A DNA stretch of 64,000 nt, from contig JAONJW010000001.1 of NCBI GenBank assembly GCA_028377305.1, positions 62,001 to 126,000 on the forward strand, in the 5' to 3' direction. Under the pieces are notes generated by a model. It made no database searches. It had not been told where the DNA came from and saw only the letters and a program-made list of their open reading frames with translations. Of this stretch, positions 1 to 9,271 are shown piece after piece. The translations under genes were made by a program, and so were the position numbers. The DNA is from Prolixibacteraceae bacterium. GTDB lineage: Bacteria; Bacteroidota; Bacteroidia; Bacteroidales; Prolixibacteraceae. Every line of letters starts with the position of its first letter. Positions within the stretch are counted from its first letter, which is position 1.

Positions 1-807
1 CAGTCCGATTTGCCATGTACTTGAGTATTCTACGTCAAATAGGTATGACAAACCTGCATTGGCTTGGGTTACCCCAACCCCTAAAGAAGTGGCTAGTCCA
101 AACATGGTTGCAGAAACGGAAATAATATCTATTAGGTCTCCCCACTTACCATAAATTCTCTCTCCCAATATTGGGTAAAATATCGAACGAATAGTTAATG
201 GAAGTTTCTTATTGAAGGTGAAATAAGCCAATGCTAGCCCTACAATAGCATACACCGCCCATGCGTGCAGTCCCCAGTGAAGGAAGGTAACACTCATAGC
301 TGTCTTTGCCGCTTCGATCTTATCAGTTCCTTGATAGAACGGGGTTCCTCCAAAGTGTGTGATTGGTTCTGCCACACTATAGAACAGAAGTCCAATACCC
401 ATCCCTGCACTAAACAACATAGCAAACCATGCTGTCGTACTGAAGTCTGTTTCAGCATTCTCTCCACCAATCTTTAGTTTTCCAAATTTTCCTCCTCCAA
501 TAATCAAAGAGAAGATTAGAAAGAAGTTGATCGCCATGATAAAGAACCATCCAAAACTATTGGTCATCCACTTTTGAGTGTCTGCAAACCAAGTTTGAAT
601 AGGCTTCCCAACCACCAATGTTGCAATCAACAGTGAAGAGATGATCAAGATAGATCCAATAAAAACATTTCCGTTTGCTTTTATTCCAAAGAAGCTCTTT
701 TTATCTGAACGAATGTATTTCTTTCCAGTCTTTTTCCTTTTACCAGGAAAGTCTAGAATAATACTAAAGTCTTTTTTCTTATTTTTGTCTTTCTGTTCGA
801 TATCCAT
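1..807 (-). CDS. BCCT family transporter (betaine/choline/carnitine type), 3' part cut by window edge
   Basis: This inner-membrane transporter of the BCCT family would take up quaternary-ammonium osmolytes or their precursors, usually driven by Na+ or H+. It is absent from the ORF track because its stop codon lies outside the window. I translated 269 codons from an ATG at 807. They show a basic N-terminus, a first membrane segment near residue 45, the family signature SAGMGIGLLFYSVAEP, and the tryptophan-rich HWGLHAWAVYAIVG stretch. BCCT proteins are usually 500 or more residues, so about half is present. Only 11 bp separate it from the upstream porin gene on the same strand, so the two are almost certainly co-transcribed. 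The exact substrate cannot be told from this part. Confidence 0.9.
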   Translation of the reverse strand, partial: MDIEQKDKNKKKDFSIILDFPGKRKKTGKKYIRSDKKSFFGIKANGNVFIGSILIISSLLIATLVVGKPIQTWFADTQKWMTNSFGWFFIMAINFFLIFSLIIGGGKFGKLKIGGENAETDFSTTAWFAMLFSAGMGIGLLFYSVAEPITHFGGTPFYQGTDKIEAAKTAMSVTFLHWGLHAWAVYAIVGLALAYFTFNKKLPLTIRSIFYPILGERIYGKWGDLIDIISVSATMFGLATSLGVGVTQANAGLSYLFDVEYSSTWQIGL

Positions 808-818
808 ATACCTATATC

Positions 819-2009
819 TTAAAAATAATATCCTATGTTAATGTTAAACCAAGCCTCCCAATTCGGTGAGGTGTCTCCTTGGCTTAAACCATTTTGATCT
901 TTATTGGGTCCGTATGCTCCCCAAGGTCCAAACCAATCTTGATTCTTACCTTGTGCATAATCAATGTATGTATATATAGGTCCAGCAGCCAACATTATTC
1001 CCGTCACATTCATTTGTGTATCGGTAAATCCATCGTGTGCTTTCTTCATATAACTATAGTCATTATATACTTGAACGTAATCCAAGAACTTTTGGTTCAC
1101 AGGAATAGTATAAGCTACAGCGGCCGAGAATACAGATGCCTCACTTGCCACCTGATAAGTTGAACTATATGCCCCCATTGAGATGATGTTGTCATCCATG
1201 TCTGCATAGTTGTAGTACATCGCTTCTAAACGAACATTTAAACGTTTGTTAGAAAGAAAATCACCATTCATATGTGCCTCTACAGCCCAAGTGTCATGCT
1301 TTTTATGGTAATTAGGATTTTCAATCTGTTTAACACCATCAGGGTCGTTAGGGTCGACAATTGTTTGCATACGTTCCCAGATCTTACCATACTGTACAGA
1401 AGTACCAATAGAGATATTATTTAATGGTTTTTCAATCTTAAGATTTAGTTGACCGATCTCTTCTACATTATCAACGGGATCGTACGAATATCTCTCATTG
1501 CTTGCACCACTTCCGCCTTCTGCGTTTTTGAAGTAGGCCAAATCGATAATCCAATTATCGTTATTGTATGTTAGTTTCACTCCATTGTCATAATCGTCTT
1601 CGAAACCAACGTAGTATTGCATATTAAAGAAGTAACTATGGGCAGTGTATGGTGCCATACCAAATGGAACTTGTGTTGTTCCTAGAACCATCTGTAATTC
1701 AGGGGTAAATTTATAACCGATATATCCCTCTTTCAGAAAGCGTCCAAAAGCTGATGGGTAAAGACGATATTCAGCTTTCATAAAGAAATTTGCGTACTGT
1801 GCACTTGCTTTGATAGCAAACATATCGAAAACGAAATCTCCACCTTTGTCAGCGATGCTTGGGTCCCACGCTTTGTATCGGTAGTTGAAACGAACTGCTC
1901 CTCCGATCTTTACAGAATCTTTTAGTGCAGCTTTAGTTGTAAAAGGAATAAGGCAGGTGAAAAATAAAATAATGAATAATGTAAATAACTTTTTTAAATT
2001 AAGAAACAT
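819..2009 (-). CDS. Outer-membrane porin, partner of the BCCT transporter
   Basis: The 396-residue product has an N-terminal signal peptide (hydrophobic stretch ending near TKA) followed by alternating aromatic and polar strands typical of a porin beta-barrel, ending in GYYF with a C-terminal Phe as is usual for outer-membrane barrels. Phrases such as GYIGYKFTPELQMVLGTTQVPFG resemble phosphate-selective-porin-like proteins of Bacteroidota. It is the first gene of a two-gene unit with the BCCT transporter, so a likely job is letting the same small substrate cross the outer membrane. That role is inferred from the gene order. A good promoter and a palindrome lie just upstream. Confidence 0.8.
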   Translation of the reverse strand: MFLNLKKLFTLFIILFFTCLIPFTTKAALKDSVKIGGAVRFNYRYKAWDPSIADKGGDFVFDMFAIKASAQYANFFMKAEYRLYPSAFGRFLKEGYIGYKFTPELQMVLGTTQVPFGMAPYTAHSYFFNMQYYVGFEDDYDNGVKLTYNNDNWIIDLAYFKNAEGGSGASNERYSYDPVDNVEEIGQLNLKIEKPLNNISIGTSVQYGKIWERMQTIVDPNDPDGVKQIENPNYHKKHDTWAVEAHMNGDFLSNKRLNVRLEAMYYNYADMDDNIISMGAYSSTYQVASEASVFSAAVAYTIPVNQKFLDYVQVYNDYSYMKKAHDGFTDTQMNVTGIMLAAGPIYTYIDYAQGKNQDWFGPWGAYGPNKDQNGLSQGDTSPNWEAWFNINIGYYF

Positions 2010-2043
2010 ATATAATAATAGTTTGGTTTTGTCGAACTAGTTG

Positions 2044-2059
2044 ATGAGAAGATTCTCAT
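2044..2059. promoter_or_regulatory. Palindrome in the porin leader, possible operator
   Basis: The perfect inverted repeat ATGAGAAGATTCTCAT lies between the inferred porin promoter and the porin start codon, about 15-30 bases after the expected transcription start. That position suits a repressor site. The neighbouring MarR-type regulator is one candidate binder, but this is inference only. Confidence 0.4.
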
Positions 2060-2078
2060 TAAATTGTGTTCTGTGCGA

Positions 2079-2109
2079 CAAAATTAACAAGGATATGGCG
2101 CAAATCAAA
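2079..2109 (-). promoter_or_regulatory. Bacteroidota-type promoter for the porin-BCCT operon
   Basis: Read on the minus strand, TTTG is followed after 19 bases by TAATTTTG, matching the Bacteroidota consensus TTTG-N17-20-TAnnTTTG. It lies about 70 bases before the porin ATG. Confidence 0.65.
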
Positions 2110-2862
2110 ATAAACTATACAATACCACTCTCTTTAGTGTGATTGAAAGGTTTGTTAAGTCGTTGTTGTTCAGGATCGTGTAAGTGTTGAATATTTAATT
2201 GAAATTTATTTTAATTAAATTAGTTTCTGTGCGATGTATTGTGGTATTGCTTTCAATATTACACTACGTTTCGATGTTATTGGAGGCTAACGTTAGGTTT
2301 GTCCTATCTGTTTTTCACACTCTTTCCATCTGATAAAGCGTTATGTTTTATCAATACAGCTCGGTAATGGGTTGATTATGTGTACCATAGGTGTAGTTGG
2401 TGCAATTTGTGCATTGGGGGTGTGCAATCCCATACACACCTCACAACTCTGATTTGCTATCGTCATATTGCATAAAACTGTTTTATCGAAACATTTTGGT
2501 TGCCCATGCAACTTACATTCTATAATTACTCGAAGCAATTTGCATGATGTTATATTTAGCAAAGTAGCTCTATTAATCTCAATGGGGGCATCCCTATACT
2601 TTCTTTACCCTTCCTATTTTAGTGTGAAAGGGTATTGATAAGATGAGGTAAATGTCTGGTTACTATGGTGATAGATGTTTTGGGGATACAGTCTTACAAA
2701 GCAAGGAGGGTGTTTTGTGTTGTGTAGGAATATATTGCTAGGGTGGTGGGATTAGGGATGAAGGCATTGTGGAGTTAGAAAGCAATTTAGTCGAAGTTGT
2801 TCTAAAGAGGTTGAACAGAAGTGAGATGATGTCCTGTCAAGGCGTTGGGCGTAAAGGTTTTA
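2110..2862. other. Intergenic region without a recognisable gene
   Basis: I see no convincing gene in these roughly 750 bases. The 73-codon minus-strand ORF at 2341-2562 lacks any family resemblance. One short GT-rich hairpin (GGTGTGCAATCCCATACACACC) lies near 2420. Confidence 0.5.
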
Positions 2863-2919
2863 GGTTGCTCTGGTTTAAGCACTGATCTTTTCAAGGTTCA
2901 ATGCTTAAACAGAGTAACC
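2863..2919 (-). terminator. Long hairpin after the MarR gene
   Basis: GGTTGCTCTGGTTTAAGCA pairs almost fully with TGCTTAAACAGAGTAACC (one bulge and one wobble pair). It sits directly after the regulator's stop codon. The downstream T tract is weak. Confidence 0.5.
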
Positions 2920-2922
2920 TTT

Positions 2923-3444
2923 CTACTGTGACGGAGAGTTGGCATTTGTATCTTCCGAAATAATATTTGGATCGTTGATTATTTCTAATCCTGTAAGTAA
3001 TGCCGACGATCCAACATCCTCAATTTCTAGCATTTCCACAAGAGTTGTCAATGCTTCATTGATCTTAGTCAGGTCTGATTCTGATAGATTCTTCAGTTTA
3101 CTTGCCAAACGGTGTTGAAGGAGATCTGGAGTTTTTTCCAATAGATCGTACCCAATAGAGGTAAGCGTAAGCATGGTAACCCTCTTGTCTCCTGTCTTAG
3201 GTAGCTTGGCAAGCATACCTCTTTTCTCTAATCTAGATATAATCCCTGTTACGGTACTAGAGTTTAATTTGAGATGATCTCTAATGCTTTTTTGAGATGC
3301 CTGATAGTTATGACTATCTTTTAGGAATTCAAGACAAAGCACCTGAGGTATACTCACCCCGTAATCTTTCTCTATTTTCTTTGACTCGAGATTTATTGAA
3401 CGTACAATTCTTCGAATCAGAATAATTACGCTTTTATAGTTCAT
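2923..3444 (-). CDS. MarR family transcriptional regulator
   Basis: The 173-residue protein has the MarR winged-helix layout: a recognition-helix region (SIRDHLKLNSSTVTGIISRL, about residues 55-75), then the beta wing KRGMLAKLPKTGDKRVTMLTLT, and a C-terminal dimerisation helix. It would bind a palindrome as a dimer and usually respond to a small ligand. It lies between a DAACS symporter and the porin-BCCT operon, all on the minus strand, so either could be its target. The last 20 residues form a polar tail longer than in most family members. The start ATG at 3444 is the first in frame. Confidence 0.85.
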   Translation of the reverse strand: MNYKSVIILIRRIVRSINLESKKIEKDYGVSIPQVLCLEFLKDSHNYQASQKSIRDHLKLNSSTVTGIISRLEKRGMLAKLPKTGDKRVTMLTLTSIGYDLLEKTPDLLQHRLASKLKNLSESDLTKINEALTTLVEMLEIEDVGSSALLTGLEIINDPNIISEDTNANSPSQ

Positions 3445-3534
3445 ACGTTAAAAGACGATATGTTATTAACTCATCATTGTTGATGCAAATATATTGATAA
3501 AAAGTGAATGATATAGACTTCTTGATTAATGTGA

Positions 3535-3580
3535 ATAAAAAAAGAGTCGAAAGATAGTCTATATGTCCCCCAACTCTTTT
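3535..3580 (-). terminator. Probable terminator after the symporter gene
   Basis: Minus-strand AAAGAGT pairs with ACTCTTT followed by a run of Ts. An inner ATAGACTAT stem lies in the loop. It is 25 bases after the symporter stop codon. Confidence 0.5.
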
Positions 3581-3605
3581 ACTATATTTTAGTTATATGG
3601 CTCTT

Positions 3606-4838
3606 TTACTTGTTGAAACGATCCACAATGACTGCACATGCAGCATCTCCTGTAATATTAACAGAAGTACGTACCATATCAAAGATTCTATCTAATGCAT
3701 ATAGTAGTGGAAGCCCTTCCAATGGGATCTTTGCTGCTACCAGTACCGCAACCACCAATAGTGTTGGTCCAGGAACCCCGGCTTGCCCAATAGATCCAAC
3801 TGTTGCAGTAAGGATTATGGCGATATATTGTGGTGCACCTAAAGGCTGTTCAAACATCTGTGCAAAGAAGATCGCTACCAATGCATAGTATAGAGCATTT
3901 CCTGTCATATTGATGGTTGCACCTAATGGTAGTACAAAACTAGATGTCTGTTTGCTAACGCCTAACTCATCTTCACACACTTCCATATTTACAGGTAGCG
4001 TTGCCATGGAAGACGCAGTAGAGAAAGCCACAATCTGTGGTTTTGTCATCTTAGAGAAGAACTTCCTGACCGATAAATTAGAGAATAGTTTAAGTGTTAA
4101 AGGATATAGTACAAGAAGTAGAATAGCTACACCAATAAGATTTACCCACACTAGGTTAAATACCATCTTTAGAAGATCAAAACCGAAGGTTCCTGTGGCA
4201 TTAGCAATCAAACCAAAAACACCAATAGGAGCTGTGTACATCACCATTTTAATCATCCAAATGAATGCCTCTGTAATATAGTTTAGTCCGTTTACGATTG
4301 GCTTCTTCTTCTGGTCTGGTAGTGTTGATATTGCTATACCTAAGAAAAGACCAAAGAAGATGATCTGTAGAATATTTCCAGATACTAATGATTCAATTGG
4401 GTTTGCTGGAATCATTCCAATCATGATATCCCAAAAGCCTGGTGTCGCAGCTGCTCCAGTGTAGTCTTCAGGTGGAAAGGCATTCTTTACCGCTTCAGCA
4501 TCTAGTCCTATTCCTGGTTGGAACACTTCTCCTAGCATTATCCCTAAACTTACAGCTACTGCTGTGGTTAGAAGAAAATACAGTACGGTTGAAACACCTA
4601 CTTTACCTGCTTTTTTTGTGGCTCCCAAAGATGATGCCCCTGCAATGATAGAGACAGTAACTAGTGGGATTACTAGCATTTTAATAAGTTGAATAAAAAT
4701 TGATCCTAGTGGTGCAAAGATATTCGCATCTTTCCCCATAGCTGCTCCTACACCAATACCAATTAGCATAGCCACCAAAATCTGAAACCCTAGGTTGGTT
4801 ATTAATTTTTTTAGCTTTTTGTTCATAATTACATTCAT
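3606..4838 (-). CDS. Dicarboxylate/amino acid:cation symporter (DAACS, GltP/DctA type)
   Basis: This 410-residue inner-membrane carrier belongs to the glutamate/aspartate/C4-dicarboxylate symporter family. The family core is visible: MLVIPLVTVSIIAGASSLG in the first half, then the re-entrant loop serine-rich segment FSTASSMATLPV, the NMTGNALYYALVAIFFAQ segment, and the final IFDMVRTSVNITGDA motif. Length is normal for the family. An in-frame second ATG four codons in could be the true start. Transport direction and substrate (glutamate, aspartate, succinate or serine) cannot be assigned from sequence alone. It is followed on the same strand by the MarR gene, but a terminator-like hairpin lies between them. 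Confidence 0.9.
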   Translation of the reverse strand: MNVIMNKKLKKLITNLGFQILVAMLIGIGVGAAMGKDANIFAPLGSIFIQLIKMLVIPLVTVSIIAGASSLGATKKAGKVGVSTVLYFLLTTAVAVSLGIMLGEVFQPGIGLDAEAVKNAFPPEDYTGAAATPGFWDIMIGMIPANPIESLVSGNILQIIFFGLFLGIAISTLPDQKKKPIVNGLNYITEAFIWMIKMVMYTAPIGVFGLIANATGTFGFDLLKMVFNLVWVNLIGVAILLLVLYPLTLKLFSNLSVRKFFSKMTKPQIVAFSTASSMATLPVNMEVCEDELGVSKQTSSFVLPLGATINMTGNALYYALVAIFFAQMFEQPLGAPQYIAIILTATVGSIGQAGVPGPTLLVVAVLVAAKIPLEGLPLLYALDRIFDMVRTSVNITGDAACAVIVDRFNK

Positions 4839-5049
4839 TAATTAAAAAGGTTCTCCCTTTTAGAAATTGAAATTTATTCCCCTGTTGTTTACTTCGATGT
4901 AACGTTAATCAAAATCTATTAATATTCAAATAACATTTGACTGCTTTTGTTATATACAAGTTAATTCACATCTTTTCATTCTTCACTTCATTGGTTTAAT
5001 GTGTTTATATACAGGCTTTTGTGTTTTAGTGTTTCTCTTGAAATGATTT

Positions 5050-5095
5050 TGTAATATTCTTTTAGTTTTTATGTAATACTCTCGCTGTATTCTTG
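5050..5095 (+). promoter_or_regulatory. Candidate Pho box and promoter before the TonB receptor
   Basis: TGTAATATTCT at 5050 and TGTAATACTCT at 5072 are direct repeats exactly 22 bases (two 11-bp turns) apart. A partial copy (CTGTATTCT) lies in phase at 5085 and overlaps a -7-like TATTCTTG (5088-5095). PhoB-type regulators bind 11-bp-phased direct repeats just upstream of the -10 region. A PhoB/PhoR-like pair is encoded 4 kb downstream. Binding itself is inference. Confidence 0.45.
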
Positions 5096-5119
5096 TAGTG
5101 AAAACATAAGACAAGAGTA

Positions 5120-7846
5120 ATGAAAAGAAATTTTGTTTTGGGGGCGCTACTTTTATTAGTGCAATGTGTTTCTGCTTTTGCGGATATTAAAAAGGGAGTA
5201 GTGAAAGGTGCTGTTTATGAAATCGTAAATCAACAGAAAGTAGGTTTAGCTTTTGTAAATGTATATATCGAAGGAACTTCCTTTGGAGCAGTATCTGATT
5301 TTAATGGTAATTTCGAATTGCCTTTGGCACCTGGTACTTATGACTTGGTGTTTAGTTCCATTGGGTATAGAGTGGTTAAACAACCTATTGATGTGAACGC
5401 AGAGGGGATCGTAAGTATAGAGACTACTTTAGAGGTGGCAGGTGAAGAATTAGGAGAGGTTCAGGTGGTAGCACAGGCAAATCGAGAGACTGATTATATG
5501 CTACTTGTAGATCAGAAGAAGTCTTCGATTGCCCAGCAGAGTGTTGGATCGAAAGAGCTATCAAGAAAGGCTGTGTCTAATGTGATGGATGGAGTAGCAA
5601 AGGTGACCGGTATTTCGAAAGCAAGTGCAGGAAGCATTATGGTTCGTGGTTTGGGTGATCGTTATAATTCAACCACACTCAATGGGTTGCCTATTGCATC
5701 GCCAAATCCAGATACAAAGATGGTTCCATTAGATCTGTTTCCAACTTCTATTGTGAAGAATATTGGAGTGCATAAAGTGTTCCAGTCTAGTCAATATGCA
5801 GACTTTTCCGGTGGTAATATTGATATTAAAACCAAAGACTTCTTATCTAAACCGTTCTTAGATTTGAGTTTGTCCGTTGGTGGGAATACCAATGTGACTT
5901 TTAAAGATGTATACTTGGGCGATGCCAATGTAAATCGTTGGAGTGGTTTTGGCGTTGCACAGAGAGACCTTCCACAAGAGGTGAAGGATAACAGTAGTAG
6001 ATATCCAACCTATGATCACGATCCATTCAATACTACATTCGATGTAGGCCAGTATCAAGCTATGCCTACCCTGTCATTAGGAGTGGCTGGTGGAAAAACA
6101 TGGGATCTCCATGACGAAAGGAAATTGGGTGTATTATTTTCGGCAAAATATGGCAACGACTTCTCTTTCCAAAATGGTCGTGCAGTTAATTTAGATAATT
6201 CAGGAAATCCATTTAGTGATTTTTACTACGATGAATATGCATATGAGACCATGTTTTCAGGGTTAGGGAGTGTGAATTATGCATTCAATAATGAAAACAA
6301 GATATACTACAACCTGCTGATGATCCACCGTACTCAGGATCAGTTTCGTCAAGATGTCGGATACGATTCAGAAAATAACGATGTGCTTTCCAATACTACA
6401 CTATTTAGGTCTCACCAGTTATTGAATCATCAACTGAAGGGAGACCACCAAATTAATGGACAATTGGCATTGAACTGGAAGGGAAGTTATTCGATCGCTA
6501 AAAGTAGTGAGCCTGATAGAAAGAACAATGTTTATCAAGTCCAAGATGATGGCACACATACTTTGTTTTCATTAAACCAGCAAGAGACCATGCGTTATTT
6601 TGGGAATATGAATGAGACCGATTATAGTGGTGCGGTGGAACTAAGCTACATGTTGAAAGATCAACAAGAGGAAAAGACCGGAGAGATTAAAGCAGGAGTT
6701 GATGCCGTGAATAAGAGTCGAAACTTTACGTCTTACAAGTACTACTATAATGTGAAACAGGTGGATGATATTCTTGTTGATCCGTACAATTCAAGTGTAG
6801 TTATTAATGATCAATCTTTTGCCAATGGTGATATTTCGATTCAAAATGGGACACTACCTCGTGATTCCTACGATGCAGGAATGTATGTTGTGGCAGGATA
6901 TATTAACTTCATGTACAACTTGAGTGAAAACTTTCTATTTGATATGGGAGTAAGAGTGGAGAAGGGTAACCAATATGTGAACTACTTCTCAGATGCTGGT
7001 ATTCCGATGAAGAGTGAAATTAATGGGTTGGATTTTTTTCCTGCATTGAACGTAAAGTTCTCTCCTAATGAGAGTACGAATTGGAGATTGGGATTGAGTA
7101 GAACCGTAACTCGTCCAGATTTCATAGAGATGGCTCCTTTTCAATACCGTGAGTCTTATGGTGGAACCACCGTCAGAGGTAATGCGGATATCCAGAATGG
7201 TTATAACTATAATTTCGATCTGAAATGGGAAATTTTCCCAAATCGTGGAGAGCTAATCTCTTTAGGAGTATATGGTAAATATTTGGACAACCCAATCGAG
7301 CGTACCCAATTCTATTCGGCAGGTGTGGGAGAAACCTTTCAAAATGCAGACAGAGGAGTTGCTGCAGGAGCAGAGTTTGAGATTAAAAAGAAGGTAAATG
7401 ATTTCACTCTTGGGTTGAACGCTTCCTATATATACACACAAGTTTATCTTCCAGCAGATGGAACCTATACACAAGATAAAAGAGCATTACAAGGTGCGTC
7501 TCCTTATCTGATTAATGCAGATATTTCATATCCGATTCGTTTTGGGAATGATAAAGAGATACGCCTTAACGGAATTTATAATGTCTATGGTAAGCGTATA
7601 CATTCGGTAGGGGTGAACGGGGCAGGTGATATTTATCAGATGCCTCTCAATACTTTGGATTTCTTGGCACAGCTGAAGCTAAACAAGAGGTTCTCTATGG
7701 AATTATCGGCAAAGAATCTATTGAATCGGAACGTTGAGTTTCAACAAGATTTATTAAATGAAAACAGTGAGAAGATTGGGATGAAAACAACCAATAGTTA
7801 CCCTCTAGGGGTGAACTTCTCCTTTGGCATTAAATACCAATTCTAA
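5120..7846 (+). CDS. TonB-dependent outer-membrane receptor with carboxypeptidase-regulatory-like domain
   Basis: The 908-residue protein has a signal peptide, a carboxypeptidase-regulatory-like domain (about residues 28-110, GTSFGAVSDFNGNFELPLAPG), a plug domain with GLGDRYNSTTLNGLPI, and a 22-strand-type barrel. The barrel contains the family phrase GLSRTVTRPDFIEMAPF and ends in IKYQF. It imports an unknown ligand across the outer membrane using TonB energy. The next gene, 36 bp downstream, encodes a surface-type lipoprotein and is probably co-transcribed. A PhoB/PhoR pair follows. Receptors of this subtype near pho genes suggest phosphorus-compound uptake, but the ligand is inferred only from context. 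Confidence 0.88.
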   Translation: MKRNFVLGALLLLVQCVSAFADIKKGVVKGAVYEIVNQQKVGLAFVNVYIEGTSFGAVSDFNGNFELPLAPGTYDLVFSSIGYRVVKQPIDVNAEGIVSIETTLEVAGEELGEVQVVAQANRETDYMLLVDQKKSSIAQQSVGSKELSRKAVSNVMDGVAKVTGISKASAGSIMVRGLGDRYNSTTLNGLPIASPNPDTKMVPLDLFPTSIVKNIGVHKVFQSSQYADFSGGNIDIKTKDFLSKPFLDLSLSVGGNTNVTFKDVYLGDANVNRWSGFGVAQRDLPQEVKDNSSRYPTYDHDPFNTTFDVGQYQAMPTLSLGVAGGKTWDLHDERKLGVLFSAKYGNDFSFQNGRAVNLDNSGNPFSDFYYDEYAYETMFSGLGSVNYAFNNENKIYYNLLMIHRTQDQFRQDVGYDSENNDVLSNTTLFRSHQLLNHQLKGDHQINGQLALNWKGSYSIAKSSEPDRKNNVYQVQDDGTHTLFSLNQQETMRYFGNMNETDYSGAVELSYMLKDQQEEKTGEIKAGVDAVNKSRNFTSYKYYYNVKQVDDILVDPYNSSVVINDQSFANGDISIQNGTLPRDSYDAGMYVVAGYINFMYNLSENFLFDMGVRVEKGNQYVNYFSDAGIPMKSEINGLDFFPALNVKFSPNESTNWRLGLSRTVTRPDFIEMAPFQYRESYGGTTVRGNADIQNGYNYNFDLKWEIFPNRGELISLGVYGKYLDNPIERTQFYSAGVGETFQNADRGVAAGAEFEIKKKVNDFTLGLNASYIYTQVYLPADGTYTQDKRALQGASPYLINADISYPIRFGNDKEIRLNGIYNVYGKRIHSVGVNGAGDIYQMPLNTLDFLAQLKLNKRFSMELSAKNLLNRNVEFQQDLLNENSEKIGMKTTNSYPLGVNFSFGIKYQF

Positions 7847-7882
7847 TTTATTCTATTTACAACTTTAACAATTTAGATTAAG

Positions 7883-9085
7883 ATGAAAACATTAAAGAAT
7901 TTATTTGTTGTTGCCTTTGCATTGTTAGCACTTGTTTCATGTAGTAGTGATTCAGATCCTGTGAACAGTGTAGACGATGAAAAAGTAGGTTTAATTGGCA
8001 ACGTACTCTATGGTGGTGATATAAATGAAGATATTACACTAAAAGCAGGACAAAACTATACCCTAACTAAAGGGGTTCATATCAAGAGTGGTCACACTTT
8101 GACTATCGAAGAAGGAGTTACTCTTGTGGCAGATGCTGAAGTGTTATCCTATCTTTTAATTGAAAAGGGTGCAACTATATATGCCGTAGGTACAGCAAAT
8201 GCACCTATTGTGTTGACCGCGAGTCAAGAGATTCCTGGAGCTTGGGGAGGTTTGATGATCTGTGGTAATGCTACAATTAATGTGGATGGTGGTAAAGGTA
8301 TTTCTGAAGTAGGAAACGCTTCTTATGGAGGGAATAATGATGCAGATAATTCAGGTACGATACAATATATCCGTTTAGAGTATACTGGTTATGCTTTTGA
8401 TGAGGATCATGAGTCTAATGGAGTTGCTTTCTATGGAGTAGGGTTGGGAACTACGGTAGATCATATCCAAGTGTATAAAGGATCAGATGATGGTTTTGAG
8501 TTCTTTGGAGGAACTGTAAGCGCGAACTACCTTGTTTCTACTTATAGTCAAGATGATTCTTTTGACTGGACAGAAGGCTGGAGAGGAAATAGTGTGAACT
8601 GGGTTGCTGTACAGAATTCAGATTCAAAAGGGACTGGATTTGAGTCGGATAACCTTGAAGGAAATAACGATGCTTCTCCTCGTTCTATGCCTACGATTGC
8701 AAATATAACATTGGTAGGTAGCGGATTAGATAATTCCCAAGCAATGAATTTGCGTCGTGGAACAGGAGCTAAGCTTTCGAATCTATTGATGACAAATTAC
8801 ATGATTGGTGTGGGGGTAGAAGAGGCTTCTACCGCTAAATTGATTGGGAGTGATCTTATGATCGACAATGCAGTATTGACAAACACTATAACGGATGCTG
8901 TAAAACAGTATTTCACTTATGAGAAAACTACAGAAGGTACACTGAGAACTGTTGTTTCGGGTGACCAATTTGGTACTGGGGTAACCGTTGGTGCTGTGAT
9001 GTTAAGCGATATTTATGTGGGAAAATTGAACGGAGCTGGTGCAGTAGATGCTAGTGATGACTGGACAGTAGGATGGACAAAATAA
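7883..9085 (+). CDS. Beta-helix lipoprotein paired with the TonB receptor
   Basis: The 400-residue product begins with a lipoprotein signal peptide with lipobox LVSC (Cys near residue 20) followed by Ser-Ser-Asp. The rest is rich in short repeating strands with G, N and D turns, as in right-handed parallel beta-helix proteins (for example GHTLTIEEGVTLVADAEV and GTIQYIRLEYTGYAFDEDHE). Such proteins are sometimes labelled multidrug transporter in databases, which the sequence does not support, as there are no membrane helices. It sits 36 bp after the TonB receptor and likely acts with it at the cell surface, perhaps capturing the ligand. A terminator follows. Confidence 0.7.
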   Translation: MKTLKNLFVVAFALLALVSCSSDSDPVNSVDDEKVGLIGNVLYGGDINEDITLKAGQNYTLTKGVHIKSGHTLTIEEGVTLVADAEVLSYLLIEKGATIYAVGTANAPIVLTASQEIPGAWGGLMICGNATINVDGGKGISEVGNASYGGNNDADNSGTIQYIRLEYTGYAFDEDHESNGVAFYGVGLGTTVDHIQVYKGSDDGFEFFGGTVSANYLVSTYSQDDSFDWTEGWRGNSVNWVAVQNSDSKGTGFESDNLEGNNDASPRSMPTIANITLVGSGLDNSQAMNLRRGTGAKLSNLLMTNYMIGVGVEEASTAKLIGSDLMIDNAVLTNTITDAVKQYFTYEKTTEGTLRTVVSGDQFGTGVTVGAVMLSDIYVGKLNGAGAVDASDDWTVGWTK

Positions 9086-9136
9086 ACAAAACATTCTCTA
9101 TATTATTTCTCAACTTTTTATGAGATGTTTTCGTAG

Positions 9137-9165
9137 GGCAGCTTTCTTCAAGGGGCTGCCTTTTT
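9137..9165 (+). terminator. Rho-independent terminator after the beta-helix lipoprotein gene
   Basis: GGCAGC pairs with GCTGCC across a 12-base loop and is followed by five Ts. Confidence 0.75.
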
Positions 9166-9271
9166 CATTGTTTCCTTTAACTAAAAACGATCTTAATATT
9201 AAGTAATTGGAATTCTGTTTTATACTTTCGAGCTTTGTTGTACCTTTATTACAAAGAAAATATATTAAACT

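Noticed and set aside
7883-9085. Possible label as a multidrug transporter
   Set aside because: The protein is a beta-helix lipoprotein without any membrane helix. The name sometimes used in databases does not fit.
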